A stretch of 64,000 nt of DNA from Mangifera indica (GCF_011075055.1 NC_058149.1:2827830-2891829), one strand, 5' to 3'. Positions 47,736-60,402 are shown, counted from the stretch's first letter. Numbers and translations: made by a program. Notes: a model not told the origin generated them from the sequence alone.

Positions 47736-48710
47736 TTTATTCACACTTCTATGTACATATGATCTATAAGTTCTCTATTAAGTTGACAGTGTTCGAATTC
47801 AAATAAAATCCAGACCTGACCAAGATTGGTCTCTAGCGAGACATCATGGCCACTTGGTTAACAAAGTGTCAACAAACATTTCTTAAGTTTTTATAATATC
47901 ATAATTATGTGCAATTCAATCATTTCGATAACCCATATCTCTCGAGGCTAAGACAAAGAATTGTGTCTATCTCAATGGCTATCGACATAAGCTGATACAC
48001 ATCAATGATTGGCATGGACTAGGCTATAACCTAATCCTATTGTGGTCACAAATTGAAATGGTCTTGAATGTCTTTCAGTATTCTCATGTGAGATGCATTC
48101 TCTCATGTTCGAGAGTGACAAATCTTTTATTAATCAACTGTAGTCTTTATATATATTACAATATGACTAATCACTACCTTTATGGTTACCCTAATTACAG
48201 TGGTATATTGGATAACATTAAACCATACTGATCCTTACACGAAATGGTTTGACAATCTCAAGTCAAAGGATCACATGCACCCCGTGGTATTTAGAGAATT
48301 TATTTCGTAAACACTGGAGTAGTCATCCATATGGAAATCCTTCGATTAGGTCAGTTTTACAATGTTCGCCCATGTGTTACACTAAGCTATCTACAAGCAA
48401 CTTTGACACGTGACAACTATTACTACCTTTCGACATATTCGCTCAACGGCACAATAATCACATCATCATTACTAGTGCTTTTGGTCATAATAATGTCAAA
48501 ATTATGACCATTTAATGTGTGTATAAGGTTTCCATGATTAGTTGTCTAATCGCCTCATCACAGTTCTACCATCTTAAAGGCATATTATTCATTCAATCAT
48601 ATTATTGAGATACATATGAATTGAATAATAACAAATCCTTATTAATAAATAATATAAAATTATAATTATAAATATCAAATACGATTGGCTTTAGAGCACC
48701 TACCTTAATA
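47736..48710 (-). repeat. Inverted partial LTR of the Copia family at 49432
   Basis: Its reverse complement aligns to 49432-50390 along its length (GGTGCTCTAAAGCCAATCG against TGTGCCTTAGAGCCAATCA, then TATTATGACC, CATGTGATCCTTTGA and TAACCATAAAG words). It is cut at 47736 where block D ends. The 5' terminus of the LTR lies at about 48710, directly against SIRE gag sequence. Confidence 0.75.
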
Positions 48711-49431
48711 ACTCTTCCATCGATGAAAATGAAGTGAGCCTTTTAGCTAGGAAGTTTGGGAAATTTCTATCAAAATCAAAGAAGAATAAAGGAAAAGGCT
48801 TTGCTAGACTAAGAGGAAAAGAGGATGGTAAGAAGGGAAATAAAGAAATTATTTGCTATACATGTAGGAAACCGGGCCATATTCACCAAAATTTTCCATT
48901 TAGGAAAAAGAATGACAAGAATGAAAAAAGATTGAAAAAGAAAGTGTTTGCCACTACATGGAGTGGAAGCGACGATTCAAGCCATGAAAGTGAGTTGGAG
49001 GAGGAAAGGACTAACATATGCTTCATGGCCAAGAGTGACTTGGAGATAAGGTATATGATCCTAACTCATACTCCTTAAATGAATTACAACATGCATTTGA
49101 TTCATTGATAGAAGAATATGAATGCATGTAAGCTAAATATAAGACATTAATGGAACAACTAGTATGCATTAGAAAGGAACATGACACACTCTCACATGAG
49201 AATGATAAATTGAAAATTGAATTTGAAAATATATTAAATGAAAAGAAATCATGCTTGAAAGAATTGACATGCATTAAAGATGAACATGAACTGAAAAAGA
49301 AGGTATCTAGTTCAAATGAGTTGTTTGAAAAATTTTAAATAGGCACCTAAAGATTAGATAAGATGTTTGCTTCTTAAAGGAGTGGTCGCAATAAAGAATG
49401 ATTAAATTATAATAAGGTTAACCCCTTTACT
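48711..49431 (+). pseudogene. SIRE-like gag C-terminal fragment
   Basis: Reads SSIDENEVSLLARKFGKFLS, then the zinc knuckle CYTCRKPGHIHQNFP (about 48851-48895; the last Cys is Phe), the acidic SDDSSHESELEEE stretch, and after a frameshift near 49078 a coiled-coil-like region with LVCIRKEHDTLSHENDKLK (49150-49338). It matches the minus-strand copy (6420-7230). It ends at ATTAAATTATAATAAGG..., where the foreign LTR begins. Confidence 0.82.
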
Positions 49432-50865
49432 TGTAAGAGTATGTGCCTTAGAGCCAATCATATTTGACATTTGTAACTGTAATTTTATGTTATTTATTAG
49501 TAAAAAGATTTATTATTATTCAGTTCATTTGTATTAATTAAATGATTGTATAAACAATATACTTTTAGGATGGTAGAATTATGACAAGAGGATCAGATGA
49601 CTGATCATAGGAACCCTATGCACACATTAAGTGGTCATTCTAGAAATATCCATAATCTTGACATTACTATAATCAGGGGCACTTGTAATGGTGATAAGAT
49701 TATCATAGTATTAAATGATTCTATCAAGAGGTGGTGATAGTTCTCACATCACAAAGTTATTCATAGACAACTTAATACAACACATGGGTGCACATTATAG
49801 ACGCGTTCATTACACTAATTTGACAAGATGATTTTCATATAGATGGTTGTTCCAGTGTCTATAGAATAAATCCTTTGAATACTATATGTGCATGTGATCC
49901 TTTGATTTGAGGTCATTAAACTGTTTTGTTATAACTGAGGTAACCATAAAGATAGTTATTGGTTATATCATGAGATACATAGAGGCTATAGTTATCAATA
50001 AAGGATTCATCACTCTTGAACACAGGAGAAAATATCTCACAAGAGAACATTAAAAGATACCTATTATCACTTGAATATATGGTCATAATAGGGATTAGGT
50101 TGTAACTTAATCCATGTTGGTCATTGATGTTTATTAGTTTATACCAACGATCTATTGAAATAGACACACTTCTATGTCTTAGTCTTAAGAGATATTGGTT
50201 GATGGAAACGATTTAATTGCACATAATTGTAATGTTGTAAAGGTTTAAAAGATGTCTTCTAACTCTCTATTAACTAGGTGGTCATAATGCTTTGCTAGAG
50301 GCTAATTTTGGTTTAGGCCCAAATTCGATCAGAATTTAGGCACTACCGACTTAATAAAGAGCTTATGGGTCACATACACATAGAAGTCAATCCAAACTCA
50401 AAGGCAAGGGTTATTTGATTATAATTTTAGTGGTTGGAAATGGGGGTTAGACTATGAATGGAGTAAGCTTGTCTAATAAGATTGAAATAGTCCAATTTGA
50501 CTTTTTTTCTTAACTAGGCATGACTGTGCATGGTGAGTGTTGGTTGTGTGCCATTGCAAGGAAAGGAAAGATCATTCCATGTTAAAATGTTGGTTGTTCT
50601 AAGCTTCAAAATTATATATATAGATGTGCATTTGTGAAAAAAAATAATAGTTGTTTTGGCAAAAACCTTAGTTGCTTTCTTTTTTTCACAAAACACACGT
50701 ATATTTAATCATAGAATTAAATAAGCCTTCAATCAAGTTTGTTCATGTATGTTCATGAATCATATGTTCAAAGCAATTATCTTGGTAAGGTTTTTGGGAT
50801 TCTTTGTTTTTATAAGTTTTAAATTCCACTATACTGCTTGTTACTGGCGCCTCAAAAAGCCAATA
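49432..50865 (+). repeat. 5' LTR of the second Copia element
   Basis: It starts TGTAAGAGTATGTGCC and ends near AAAAGCCAATA, just before the primer site. The first 960 bases are matched in inverted orientation at 47736-48710. Confidence 0.7.
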
Positions 50866-52880
50866 GTGGTATCAAATGCACTATTTGGCCTTTATTTCAT
50901 CAAAATATACCTGTTGCATATTTTGATTAATTTTTATATATTGATTGCATACAAAATTGATTTAATCAAAACCCGGTTTTTAAAATTTTGTTAATTATGA
51001 TTGGCAATCGTGTTGTTGCATAATTATCAAGTTTTGATATAAACTATGTCAATTTGTTGAGTTTTGGATTCTTTGATTTTTGTTTGTGTTTGTTGAATAT
51101 GACCGTTTTTAGAATTTGATTGATTAGCTGTCAATTTCATGTAGTTGCACAAAATTGCCTTTGAATTGTGTTGTTGCATGATTCAACAGTTACTATTGGT
51201 ATGAGGATGGCTTATGTGCCATATTACCTTACTCCGACAAAAGGCTTGTCAAAATTTGAGGAAGTTTTTTGGTGGACTGCCTCATGGTAAAACCTAGAAA
51301 ACATGCCAAGAGCGTTTATGCATGTGACTATGCATGGGCATTGCTTAGCATAAATGGTTGTTGGAATGAATGCCATCTTTCTTAGTACTAAGGTTTTCTT
51401 GGAGCATCAACTGGACGTCCTAGACACACAACAATTCCTTTATGAAAATTTCAATCATTCCATTGGTGGGACCATGCTTTACTATTTCGTTGGTCACTTA
51501 TGCTTTTGAAATTTTTTTGAATTCTATAATTAGGGCATGAATGGGTGGCACCATGATCCGCATGCTCGAATGAGACTAAAATTTTAATTTTGACTAGTTT
51601 TTATGAATAGAGACTAAATTGTAAATTTATAAACTTTTTAGGTTGAATTATAATTGTGTGAAAGTTTAGGGATCAACATGTAATTTAACATTTGGTAAAT
51701 GTATGGGTGTATGTATGCATGGTGCTTAGTACACATCCAATGGACCTATATGTTTGAATGTTTTATTTTTGGGTTGTAATTTTATAAACTATGGTTTGTG
51801 CATCTTGTTTTCTCCTTTATTCTTCCTTTAGATTAGGTTTAATATTTGTTTCCAAGAAAATTGTAACTAGGAAACAAAACCATGTAACATCAAAAATTAA
51901 AGAAGAAGTTTAATCAAAGCCCTCTTGGCTCTAAGGGTTTGACATTAGTAATGGTTGTATACTAGCATGTTTTAATTTATATTGTAGAATGTACTTGAAG
52001 GTTTTATTTTTCAATATTACCTAACATGCAAATTAAAACTGATAAGATTATTTAATTAAAACCTTCAAAATGAATATTAAGTCTAAGATTGAAATGGGTG
52101 TCTTCTAATATGACAACTTAATTAAGCCTCTATTCATTAAAACCTTGTTCACTGAAACGAAAGGCACATTTCTGCCAAGTTGAAGATTAAGAGTTGATTT
52201 GTTGTGTTCACCAAAGCAAAGGTAAAGTATATTAAAGGCAAGAGTAGGGAATTTATCTATTGATGCAAGGTGATATATAGTATCCAACTTACTAATATTG
52301 AGAATCATAATTAAGGTTGCATATTTGTTGGGCAACAATTAACTTGAGATCGTTGGCTTTTGTGATTAATTTCAAATTTATCTATTTGATTAATTTGAAC
52401 TTGTTCACCAAAGTAAAGGGGAGAATTAATGTGATGAGATCTTAAATGACTAGGAAGTTCGTCGGAACTTTGTAAGCACAATAGTAAGGGCTATTGACTT
52501 GAGAAAAATAGTATGAGTATTTTAATTATTTAAATCTATAATTAAAATGAACATTAATAAATTAAAATAAAATTGTTGATGCCTTTTATCTGTAATTGTA
52601 GATAACAATCACCATGTTAACATCGATATATAGGTCAATTCTCAAGAAAGAAAATAGGCTTACTAGGAGCAACTTTATTAACTAGTACCAAAACCTTTGG
52701 ATAAATTGTTTTAGGAGAAGAGGTTATATATCCTCAAGGGATCACCCCTCCCCCCCATAAGCCTAGTCTCAATACCATATAAGAGCAGAAAGATACCTTC
52801 AATAACCATGTAGATATCTTCGTTGAGTTTTAGTGTTTCATACTAAATTCCATATCACTTGATCTTCAGAAACAACATAA
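50866..52880 (+). other. Primer site and long leader of the second Copia element
   Basis: TGGTATCAAATGC at 50867 is a decayed initiator Met-tRNA primer site. The 2 kb up to gag has no continuous reading frame. The AATTGTAGATAACAATC region near 52600 may start gag, but a start cannot be placed. Confidence 0.5.
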
Positions 52881-53470
52881 AGAGATAGATACATAATCTA
52901 TCTTTGCACACCTTAATGAGTTGTGTGACACTCATACGAAGGTCCAATGATATGAGGTGTCAAGTGAATTATTTGATTACAAACTTTTTAAGAGATACCA
53001 AGTTCGCCTTTATGTGGTCAAGATGATTGGCTACATTGAGTGATTGGTAAGCTTAGATTTCATCATTGACAATGAGCTAACCATTGAACTAGTTTTGAAA
53101 TCTCTCACCAAGTCTTAGGATAATTTCATCATGAATTTTAACCTGAACGAAAAGAAGAAATCCCTTGAGGAGTTGATGTATATGTTAAGGACAATTGAAC
53201 AAGAAGTGCATAAAGTTGCTTCCAATAGCTTTCTTATGGTTGGAGCTAAAACATCTAAAGCAAAAGGTAAGGGAAAGAGTAAGGGCAAAGCTAAAGCCAA
53301 ACTTAAGCCCAAAGCTAAAAAACAATTTGACATCACTACTCAACCTATGGGTGGTATAGGAAAAAGAAAGGTTATTAGCTTCTTTTGTGGCAAAATTGGT
53401 TATTAAAGAAGATATTGCAAAGCCTTCATAGAGAATAAGAAGAAAAAGGTAACTAAAGTCTCCACTTTAA
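52881..53470 (+). pseudogene. Copia gag of the second element
   Basis: LTIELVLKSLTKS then DNFIMNFNLNEKKKSLEELM (53070-53180) is the UBN2-type Gag motif with its usual SLP and NFN words. A Lys/Ala/Gly-rich linker follows (53250-53320) and a damaged zinc knuckle FFCGKIGY...RYCKAF (53380-53425), which has lost a Cys and the His. Stops lie upstream of 53131 and after GKIGY. Confidence 0.8.
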
Positions 53471-53472
53471 GT

Positions 53473-53531
53473 TTGTTTGTCATTGTGATAAATTATTCTT
53501 CTTGCTCATCTTATGTTATAGACACAGGGTG

Positions 53532-53599
<68 letters not shown>

Positions 53600-53682
53600 C
53601 CAAGGGCTATGATAGAGTTGATTACTTGTCAAAGGAAAGGTTGACCTATGTGTTGGAAATAGAGTATAAGTTGTTGCATTAA
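53473..53682 (+). pseudogene. Protease start of the second Copia element, split by microsatellite
   Basis: SSCSSYVIDTGC at 53485-53530 keeps the DTG motif of the aspartic protease. Directly after it a TA repeat (53537-53593) replaces the expected GSHIC-type sequence. The frame stays open through the repeat as Ile-Tyr and continues FISKGYDRVD to 53682. Confidence 0.65.
53537..53593. repeat. (TA)n microsatellite in protease coding sequence
   Basis: About 28 TA units located eight bases after the DTG-encoding codons. Confidence 0.95.
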
Positions 53683-54089
53683 CCGTAAGGGTTTATTATG
53701 TTAGTTTTCCCATGTGCTAGTTTTAAAATTAAAGAACTGTTACTATGTTCCTTTTGTTTCTAGAAACCTTGTGTCTGTGTTTATGTTAGATAAAAATGAC
53801 TTTTATTTTCGATTGTTGGTGGCACTATAACCATTAGTTTAATTATATTCTTTATGAAACCGTTGAATTGTCTAATAGTTTATATATTCTAAAACTTGAT
53901 AATGAAATTCTCAATTGGCAAAATATCAAATGAATAAAATCAGATAAATTGAATACTGCATATCTATGGCATTATATGCTAGTCTAATAAGACTGAAACA
54001 TATATCAAGATTCCTCAAATAAAGAGTCCTACGATCATTTAACTCTAGTCATATGATAAATGTTAATCACGCCTATTGGACAAAAAAAC

Positions 54090-54610
54090 CAAAGCACCTT
54101 TCACTAGATACAATTAAATGGCGACTAAATTATTAGGAATTATACATAATGATATTTGTGGCTAATGACAGTGTATAACAAATATGGGGAAACCTATTTC
54201 ATCATATTTATTGATGACTTTAGTAAATATGACTATGTGTTTTCATGAAACACAAGTTTGAATGTTTTGAGAAATTCAAAAAATTTAGGAATGAGGTACA
54301 AAAGCAACTTAGGAGACAAATCAAAATCCTTTGAAGTGCACAAAATAATAGTGTATCTGAACAGAGGAATAAGACCTTGATAAAAATGGTCAGGTCCATG
54401 GCGAGTTTCATTGAACTATTTATGTCTTTTTGGGGTCATTCCTTAGAAATTACTGCCTATATACTGAACTGTGTCTTGTTTAAATATGTGAACAACCTAA
54501 ATTACTTGAAGATTTGAGGTTGTGAAGCTTATATCAAGAAATTGACTTCGAATAAGCTGAACACCAAATTTGAAAAGTATATTTTTGTGGGATACTAAAG
54601 AAAATTAAAG
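54090..54610 (+). pseudogene. Copia integrase remnants of the second element
   Basis: Faint core words with frame changes: NNSVSEQRNKTLIKMVRSMA (about 54345-54405, from the NGVAERRNRTLLEMVRSM block), SFWGHSLEITAYILNCV (about 54425-54480) and KFEKYIFVGY (about 54570-54598). Confidence 0.75.
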
Positions 54611-54899
54611 GATACTACTTCTACCATCTATAAGAGCAAAAAGTCTTTATTGTTTGAATCAACATCCTTTTTTAGAAAGAATTTATTCTTGAGAAGACTA
54701 ATAGGAGGAAGGTAAAACTTGATGATGTTCAAATATCATAAGATATCACAAATTCTAGACAAGATTATATGTCATCATAGATGGTTGATCATAGTGAAGA
54801 AGTTCCCCTACCTCATATGGAACAAAGTGAACCACCTGAGCACACACAAAAGTTACATAGGTCTATACAAGTATGTCACGTGTTAGAGAGATTTGGTCT

Positions 54900-56376
54900 T
54901 CTCTTAAGTCATCACGGTGATGTACTGGTTATCTATGATGACAAACCTATAACCTATGATAAGGTTGTTTCAAGTCCAAATTTTGAAATATGGTTGGAAA
55001 CTATAAAATATAAAATAAACTTCATGTACTAGAACAAAATGTAGTCATTAGTGGGTGCATTTGAAAGGGTATAACCCATAAGGTGCAAATGGGTTTTCAA
55101 AAAGAAAATTGATATGGAAGGTAATATGTACACCTATAAAGCATTATTGGTTGCCAAAGGTTTCACTAAAAAACATGTTAATGACTTTTTACTAGTTGTT
55201 ATGCTTAAGTCTATTAGGATTATGCTTGTTATAGTAGCATACCACGACTATGAAATCTTTCATATGGATGTCAAGACTGCCTTCTTGAATGGTAACCTTG
55301 TATAAGACGTCTATATAGTGCAACTTAATAGTTTTGTTCTTATTGGATAGACAAACAAAATATACAAACTGCAAAAGTCCAATTACGAACTTAAACAAGG
55401 TTAAAGAAGCTGGAACATTCGTTTTGATAAAGTCATTTGTGAGTTCAAATTTATCAAAAATGAAGATGAACCGTGTATGTATAAAAAAGCTAGTAAAAAC
55501 ACAATTGCATTTCTAATATTGTATACCATGACATATTAATTATTAGAAATAACATACTAAACTTGTAATCGATTAAAACTTGGTTATCCAAGTGTTTCTC
55601 TATGAAAGACTTAGGAGAAGTGGTTTAAATTCTTAGGATCAAACTTTATCGAGATAGGTCATATAAGTTGCTTAGTCTATGTCAAAACATGTACATAAAC
55701 AAGGTGTTAACTAGGTTAACATGGAAGAATTCAAAAAAGGATTTCTACCCATGTCCTATAGTATATATCTCTAAAAAGATATATGTCCATGCATATAATC
55801 TGAGAACGATGAGATGAATAGGATCTCATATGCCTCAGCTATGGGATCAAGCATGTACGTCATGCTATGTATAAAGATTGATGTCTCATACATTCTAAGC
55901 ATTTGTACTAGACATCAATTTGATTTAGGTGAAAAACACTTAGTAGCTGTCAAGAATATCCTTAAATAATTAAAATGGATTAAGGATGAATTATTGATTT
56001 ATGAAAGGGATTCCAAACTCACTATAAGAGCCTACAGTAATGCCAGCTTCCAAACTTATTAGATGATTTTAAATCCCAGTTAGGATTTTTCTTCTATTTG
56101 AATAATGGTACAGTAAGCTAGAAAAACTCCAAACAAAATATAATAACTGATTCCATAATAGAGTTTAAGCATATTGCCTTTTCAAAATTGACAAAAAAAG
56201 TTGTATGGATCAAAAAGTTCATGATAGAACTTGGAGTGGTTCCAAGCATTGCCGAACCTATTGAGCTTTATTGAGACAACAATGGAGCCATTGCTCAAGC
56301 AAAGGAATTATAGTCTCATAAAAGGTTTAAACATATACTTAGACGGTACCATCTGATTTAAGAAAATCATTTAGTG
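54900..56376 (+). pseudogene. Copia RT and RNase H remnants of the second element
   Basis: RT words: the KTAFLNGNLV motif (55270-55305, in DYEIFHMDVKTAFLNG) and the post-catalytic region MKDLGE near 55600. RNase H: AYASAMGSSMYVM (55825-55865), FKHIAFSKLTKKVVWIKKFM (56165-56225), VPSIAEPIELY then DNNGAIAQAKEL, and KHILRRYHLI (56325-56360). The frame is broken by stops throughout. Confidence 0.82.
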
Positions 56377-56382
56377 TGCCAA

Positions 56383-57243
56383 AATTGATTTTAAAAAAAG
56401 ATTATATGTGTGATGCATATATGAAAGGAAAACAAACAAGGATTTTTTTTATTATGTTTCAACATCAAGACCTTTTCAACTTTTGCATATGGATTTATGT
56501 AGACCATTTAGAACTATAAGTCTAGGTGGAAAACATTGTTGCTTTGTGATTGTTGATGATTTTTTAAGATTTATATAAGTTTTGCTTCTTGCTCATAAAA
56601 GTGATGCATTAATGCTTTTGTTCCATTTGTTAGGAAATAACAAAACCAAGTAGGTTATGCAATTACAAGCAGTAAAAGTGATCATGGAAAAAAATTGAAA
56701 ATTTGGATTTTGAATCATTTTGTAATGAGCATAACATTGAGCACAACTTTTTGACATGTAAAACTCCTCAAGAAAACAGAGTTATAGAGAGGAGAAATAG
56801 GACATTAGTAGAAATGGCTAGAACCATATTGTGTGAGCATAATTTGCCAAAATATTTTTTGGGTGAAGTCATTAATACATCACGCCATATCATCAATAGG
56901 GTCATGATTAGACTAGCTCTTAATAAAACTTCTTATGAGTTATTCAAAGGGAAGAAACATAATATTGCATACTTTTTTTCCATTTGGTTATAAATGTTTT
57001 GTCTTTAACAATGGTAAGGATAACTTAGCAAAATATGATGTTAAATCGGATGACGTAGTTTTCCTATCCTACTCTACCTCCTCCAAAACATATAAAGTCT
57101 TCAACAAGACAACTCTCTTAGTTGAAAAATTTATACAAATGATATTTGATAAATTTTTTAAGTGTATAAATAATAAAAATGAGGATGAAGTCATTAAGTG
57201 TATAGAAGATCTACAAATCAAAGATTCACCTCAATTGAATTAA
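56383..57243 (+). pseudogene. SIRE-like integrase fragment
   Basis: After the foreign Copia sequence, SIRE resumes with YERKTNKDFFYYVSTSRPFQ (about 56425-56475), then FCNEHNIEHNFL, TPQENRVIERRNRTLVEMAR (56755-56825), LPKYFLGEVINTSRHIINRV, and the C-terminal region FNNGKDNLAKYD to IEDLQIKDSPQLN (57243). It closely parallels the minus-strand copy at 4723-5640. A frameshift near 56950 and several stops are present. Confidence 0.85.
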
Positions 57244-57479
57244 GAAGAAAAATATCATCAAAATGAGGTTAAGGAACAAGAAGATAAACTCATACAAGAT
57301 TAAGAACTAGAAAGAGAATTCGTGTATCCAAGGGTAAAGGATAAAGACAAAAAAGGAAAAATCATTGGAGATTGTACTCAAAGAGTGACGACAAGAGCTT
57401 AATTGAGGAACGCATGCTAATTTATAGCATTCTTGTCACAAATAAAGCTAAAAAATGTAGAAGAAGCTCTTGAAGATGA

Positions 57480-58493
57480 AAGTTAGGTATTGGCTATGCA
57501 AAAGAATTGTGTCAATTTAAAAGAAACAAAGTATGGGAATTAGTCCCAAGGCTAATGGATGATTCCACTGTTGGCACAAAATGAATATACTGAAACAAGG
57601 TGGATGAAATTGATGTTGTTGTAAGAAAGAATATTATACTAGTTGCTTAAGGCTACTTTCAAGAGGAAGGTCTTGATTTTGATGAAACATATGCTTTTAT
57701 AGCTAGGTTAAAAGCAATTAGAATATTATTAGCTTATGCATGTCATTTGGATTTTAAACTTTTTCAAATGGATATTAAATATGGTCTTTTAAATGGTTTT
57801 ATAAAAGAGGAGGTATATGTTGAATAACCTCTTAACTTTGAAAATTATGAATTTCCAAACCATGTTTTCAAACTAACAAAAGCACTTTATGGTATAAAAC
57901 AAGCTTCTAAAGTTTGGTATGAAAGGTTAAGCAATTTCTTAATTGAAAATGGTTTCACAAAAAGGGTATACCGCCTTATTTATCAAAAGGCATAAACATG
58001 ATATTCTAATTGTGCAAATATATATTGATGATATCATCTTTGGTGTTACTAATAAATCTCAATATAGAGAGTTTTCTAAGATGATGTAAAGAGAATTTGA
58101 GATGAGCATGATATAAGAGCTCAATTATTTCTTTGGAATCCAAATTAAAATAACTCAAGGAAGGAATTTTGTTTAACCAATCCAAATATGTCAGAAACCT
58201 CGCCAAAAGATTTAATATGAGTGATGCAAAAGAGCAACCAACACTCATGAGCACTTCAATTAAGTTAAATGTGAATGAGAGAGGTAACAGTGTTTATATT
58301 AAAACATATAGAAGCATAGTATGTGCATTATTGTATTTAATGACATCTAGACTCGACAATATTTTTAGTGTATGCATGTGTGGTAGATTTCAAGCCAACC
58401 CCAAAGAATCTCACTTCGATGTTGTGAAAATAACTTTTAGATACTTTAAAGGTACCCCAAACATTGCTTTATAGTATCTTAAAGGATCGTCAT
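57480..58493 (+). pseudogene. SIRE-like reverse transcriptase fragment
   Basis: Words in order: FDETYAFIARLKAIRILLAY (about 57680-57740), FKLFQMDIKYGLLNGFIKEE, FPNHVFKLTKALYGIKQASK (57850-57910), the catalytic QIYIDDIIFG with an intact DD pair (58015-58045), YVRNLAKRFNMSDAKEQPTL (58187-58250), and FSVCMCGRFQANPKESHFDV (58360-58425). It ends at KGSS where a 1355 bp repeat is inserted. Stops and frameshifts make it inactive. Confidence 0.86.
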
Positions 58494-59848
58494 TGGTAAA
58501 GTGTTGTCATTGACACCCAAATTAAATCTTAAATTCCTGCAACAAAAATGTAGTAAAGGAAAGTAGGGATTGTTCTCTCGAAGAGTTTTGATTAGTATGT
58601 CGTCACAAATAAATCGAAACACGGAAATAAAAGGGGGGGGGTTTGAATTGAATGCAAATTCTAATTAAAATTAATAAATCAAAATTCAGCGAAATAATTT
58701 AAAATAATTAATCAATTAAACAAACCTTAGTCAACGGTCACATCCACCATTAGAACTACGATTGATCATCGAAACCAAAAATATCAAATTAATTATTCAA
58801 ATATTCGTTGTTGTATTAAATTAACTTGTCCTTCCTTATGATTAGTTAACCAAAAACATGTATTCCAATTAACCCCTATTGATTAATAATTCGGATACGA
58901 TCTCGAATTAAATTAAACAATACAATTACGAATTAGAAAGACCAACGAAACAAAATAACACAAACGTACGACGTTGCATTTAATCCAGTTGATTATTTCC
59001 CTAGGATTTACAATTTCTGACGCAGCAAACAATAAACCTAGTTGCCACTTCGATTAGATGGATTGAACAATTACGGATTCAACACCTAAACTAGCAGTAG
59101 ATTATATTAATTGATAAACTAATCGTGCGTCTTAGAAATCAACCAACACAATCATAAAAAGTAATTCAGAAAGATAATCAATACTCGAATAATTAAAAAG
59201 ATGCATTAAAGAACAAAAATAAATCTCACAATCATTGTAGTTCCATGGTTTCAAATCCCTTCAACCAAAAGAAAATATTCAGCGACTGTAGACCATATTT
59301 TTCTCTCTAATCCTCTAATTACAATGGTGAATAATTTTTTTCAAAATAAAAAAAATAAAAATATATATATTATCTCCCTACTAAAAATCTGGAAAATAAA
59401 AGTCAATCTTAATCTCCTAATCCAACCAAGCAAAGTGATACATATCTTCCCAAAAAGAAAAGAAAATATATATATTTTAATGTATATCCTTCCTCCAAAA
59501 ATATCCTTCCTTATCTATCTCAATTAATCCTTTTTTCCAGCTAGTAATTATCCCTTTTCTAAGAAGCTAATCTTGATATTTTATGGACCTTTGCAGCTGA
59601 TCTAGACATCCAGATTTAATTTCCGAATTCTGCTTTCGTCATTTCACGTGCCCACACCTAGTCAGCATCACGAAATTTTCAGATTAACAGGTCTGCTCCT
59701 ATTTTTCATCTTTTTGGCCCAACTTACTTAAAAAATGCTCAAAGCTTCCTAAATACAAAAAGATAAGTAATTCCATTAGATTGAATTAAATTTCCACACA
59801 ACATAAAGGAATTAGAAATCAAAATAATAACAATTAATGGCGTTATCA
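58494..59848. repeat. Solo-LTR-like insertion in SIRE RNase H
   Basis: 1355 bp from TGGTAAAGTGTTGTC to GGCGTTATCA. Flanking pentamers are GTCAT (58489-58493) and ATCAT (59849-59853). Removing the insert joins KGSS to FKL, restoring the GSSFEL motif seen in the minus-strand SIRE copy, so the ends are well fixed. No internal region is present. The sequence has no coding capacity, carries a G10 run (58627) and resembles the repeat starting near 63254. Family not recognised. Confidence 0.7.
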
Positions 59849-59853
59849 ATCAT

Positions 59854-60330
59854 TCAAATTAAGGCTATTTTTTTAATGTCGATTTTGGGGGATAGAAAGA
59901 GTACAAGTGGCACTTACCAATATTTAGGAAACATAGTCTTATGGTTTTCACAGATTTGAAACTCAGTGGCAATATCTACTATGGAAGTTGAACACTTTCT
60001 GTAGCTAGTTGTTGTGCCCAACTTTAATAGATATGACAACAATTAATGGATTTTGGATTTGAAATGAAAAATATTCCAATATTTTATGATTATACAAGTG
60101 TCATTGAATTTTCTAAAAATCTTATCTTGTATTCTAGAACAAAGCACATAGACATTAGACATCATTTTTTATATAATCATATTGGCAAATGTGATATTAA
60201 GATTGAATTTATTATACTACTAATCAGTTTGCTGATATTTTTACTAAATTGCTTGATATATATAGATTATGCTTCATTAGAAAAGAGTTTGGGATGATTT
60301 ATGCAAATCATGTGCGTGCATAGCTTTTTC
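59854..60330 (+). pseudogene. SIRE-like RNase H fragment
   Basis: DRKSTSGTYQYLGNIVLWFS (59893-59955), ISTMEVEHF, then KNIPIFYDYTSVIEFSKNLI (60070-60125), RTKHIDIRHHFLYNHIGKCD and the LADIFTK-equivalent near 60230, ending FIRKEFGMIYANHV. It matches the minus-strand SIRE copy at 3170-3610. Frame changes occur near 59960 and 60215. Confidence 0.85.
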
Positions 60331-60402
60331 TAAATGTTTATAAAACATACTTGTGATGATTCTACGTGCCTCTTTGCTTGACATATGTTGTGAATGCTTA
60401 AT

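Larger units (their letters stand above)
49432..56382 (+). mobile_element. Second Copia element, 3'-truncated, inside the SIRE-like element
   Basis: A 5' LTR (49432-50865) and primer site are followed by a leader, gag, protease, integrase, RT and RNase H remnants, in Copia order on the plus strand. The sequence passes from RNase H (KHILRRYHLI) straight into SIRE integrase near 56380 with no 3' LTR. About 0.6 kb of SIRE sequence expected between the flanks is missing too, so this is a deletion or recombination junction rather than a simple insertion. The gag and pol motifs fit a Tork/Tnt1-type lineage, which is inference. Confidence 0.75.
48711..60402 (+). mobile_element. SIRE-like Copia retrotransposon, broken and nested
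   Basis: Plus-strand remnants of a SIRE-like element similar to the one at 1-9458: gag C-terminus (48711-49431), integrase (56383-57243), RT (57480-58493) and RNase H (59854-60330). Protease and the start of integrase are missing. No LTR of its own remains in the window: the left side is replaced by an inverted foreign LTR and the right side ends at the gypsy LTR at 60403. Confidence 0.8.

Noticed and set aside
50868..50994. Plus-strand hydrophobic frame around 50749-50994
   Set aside because: It spans the LTR end and primer site of a Copia element and has no family resemblance.
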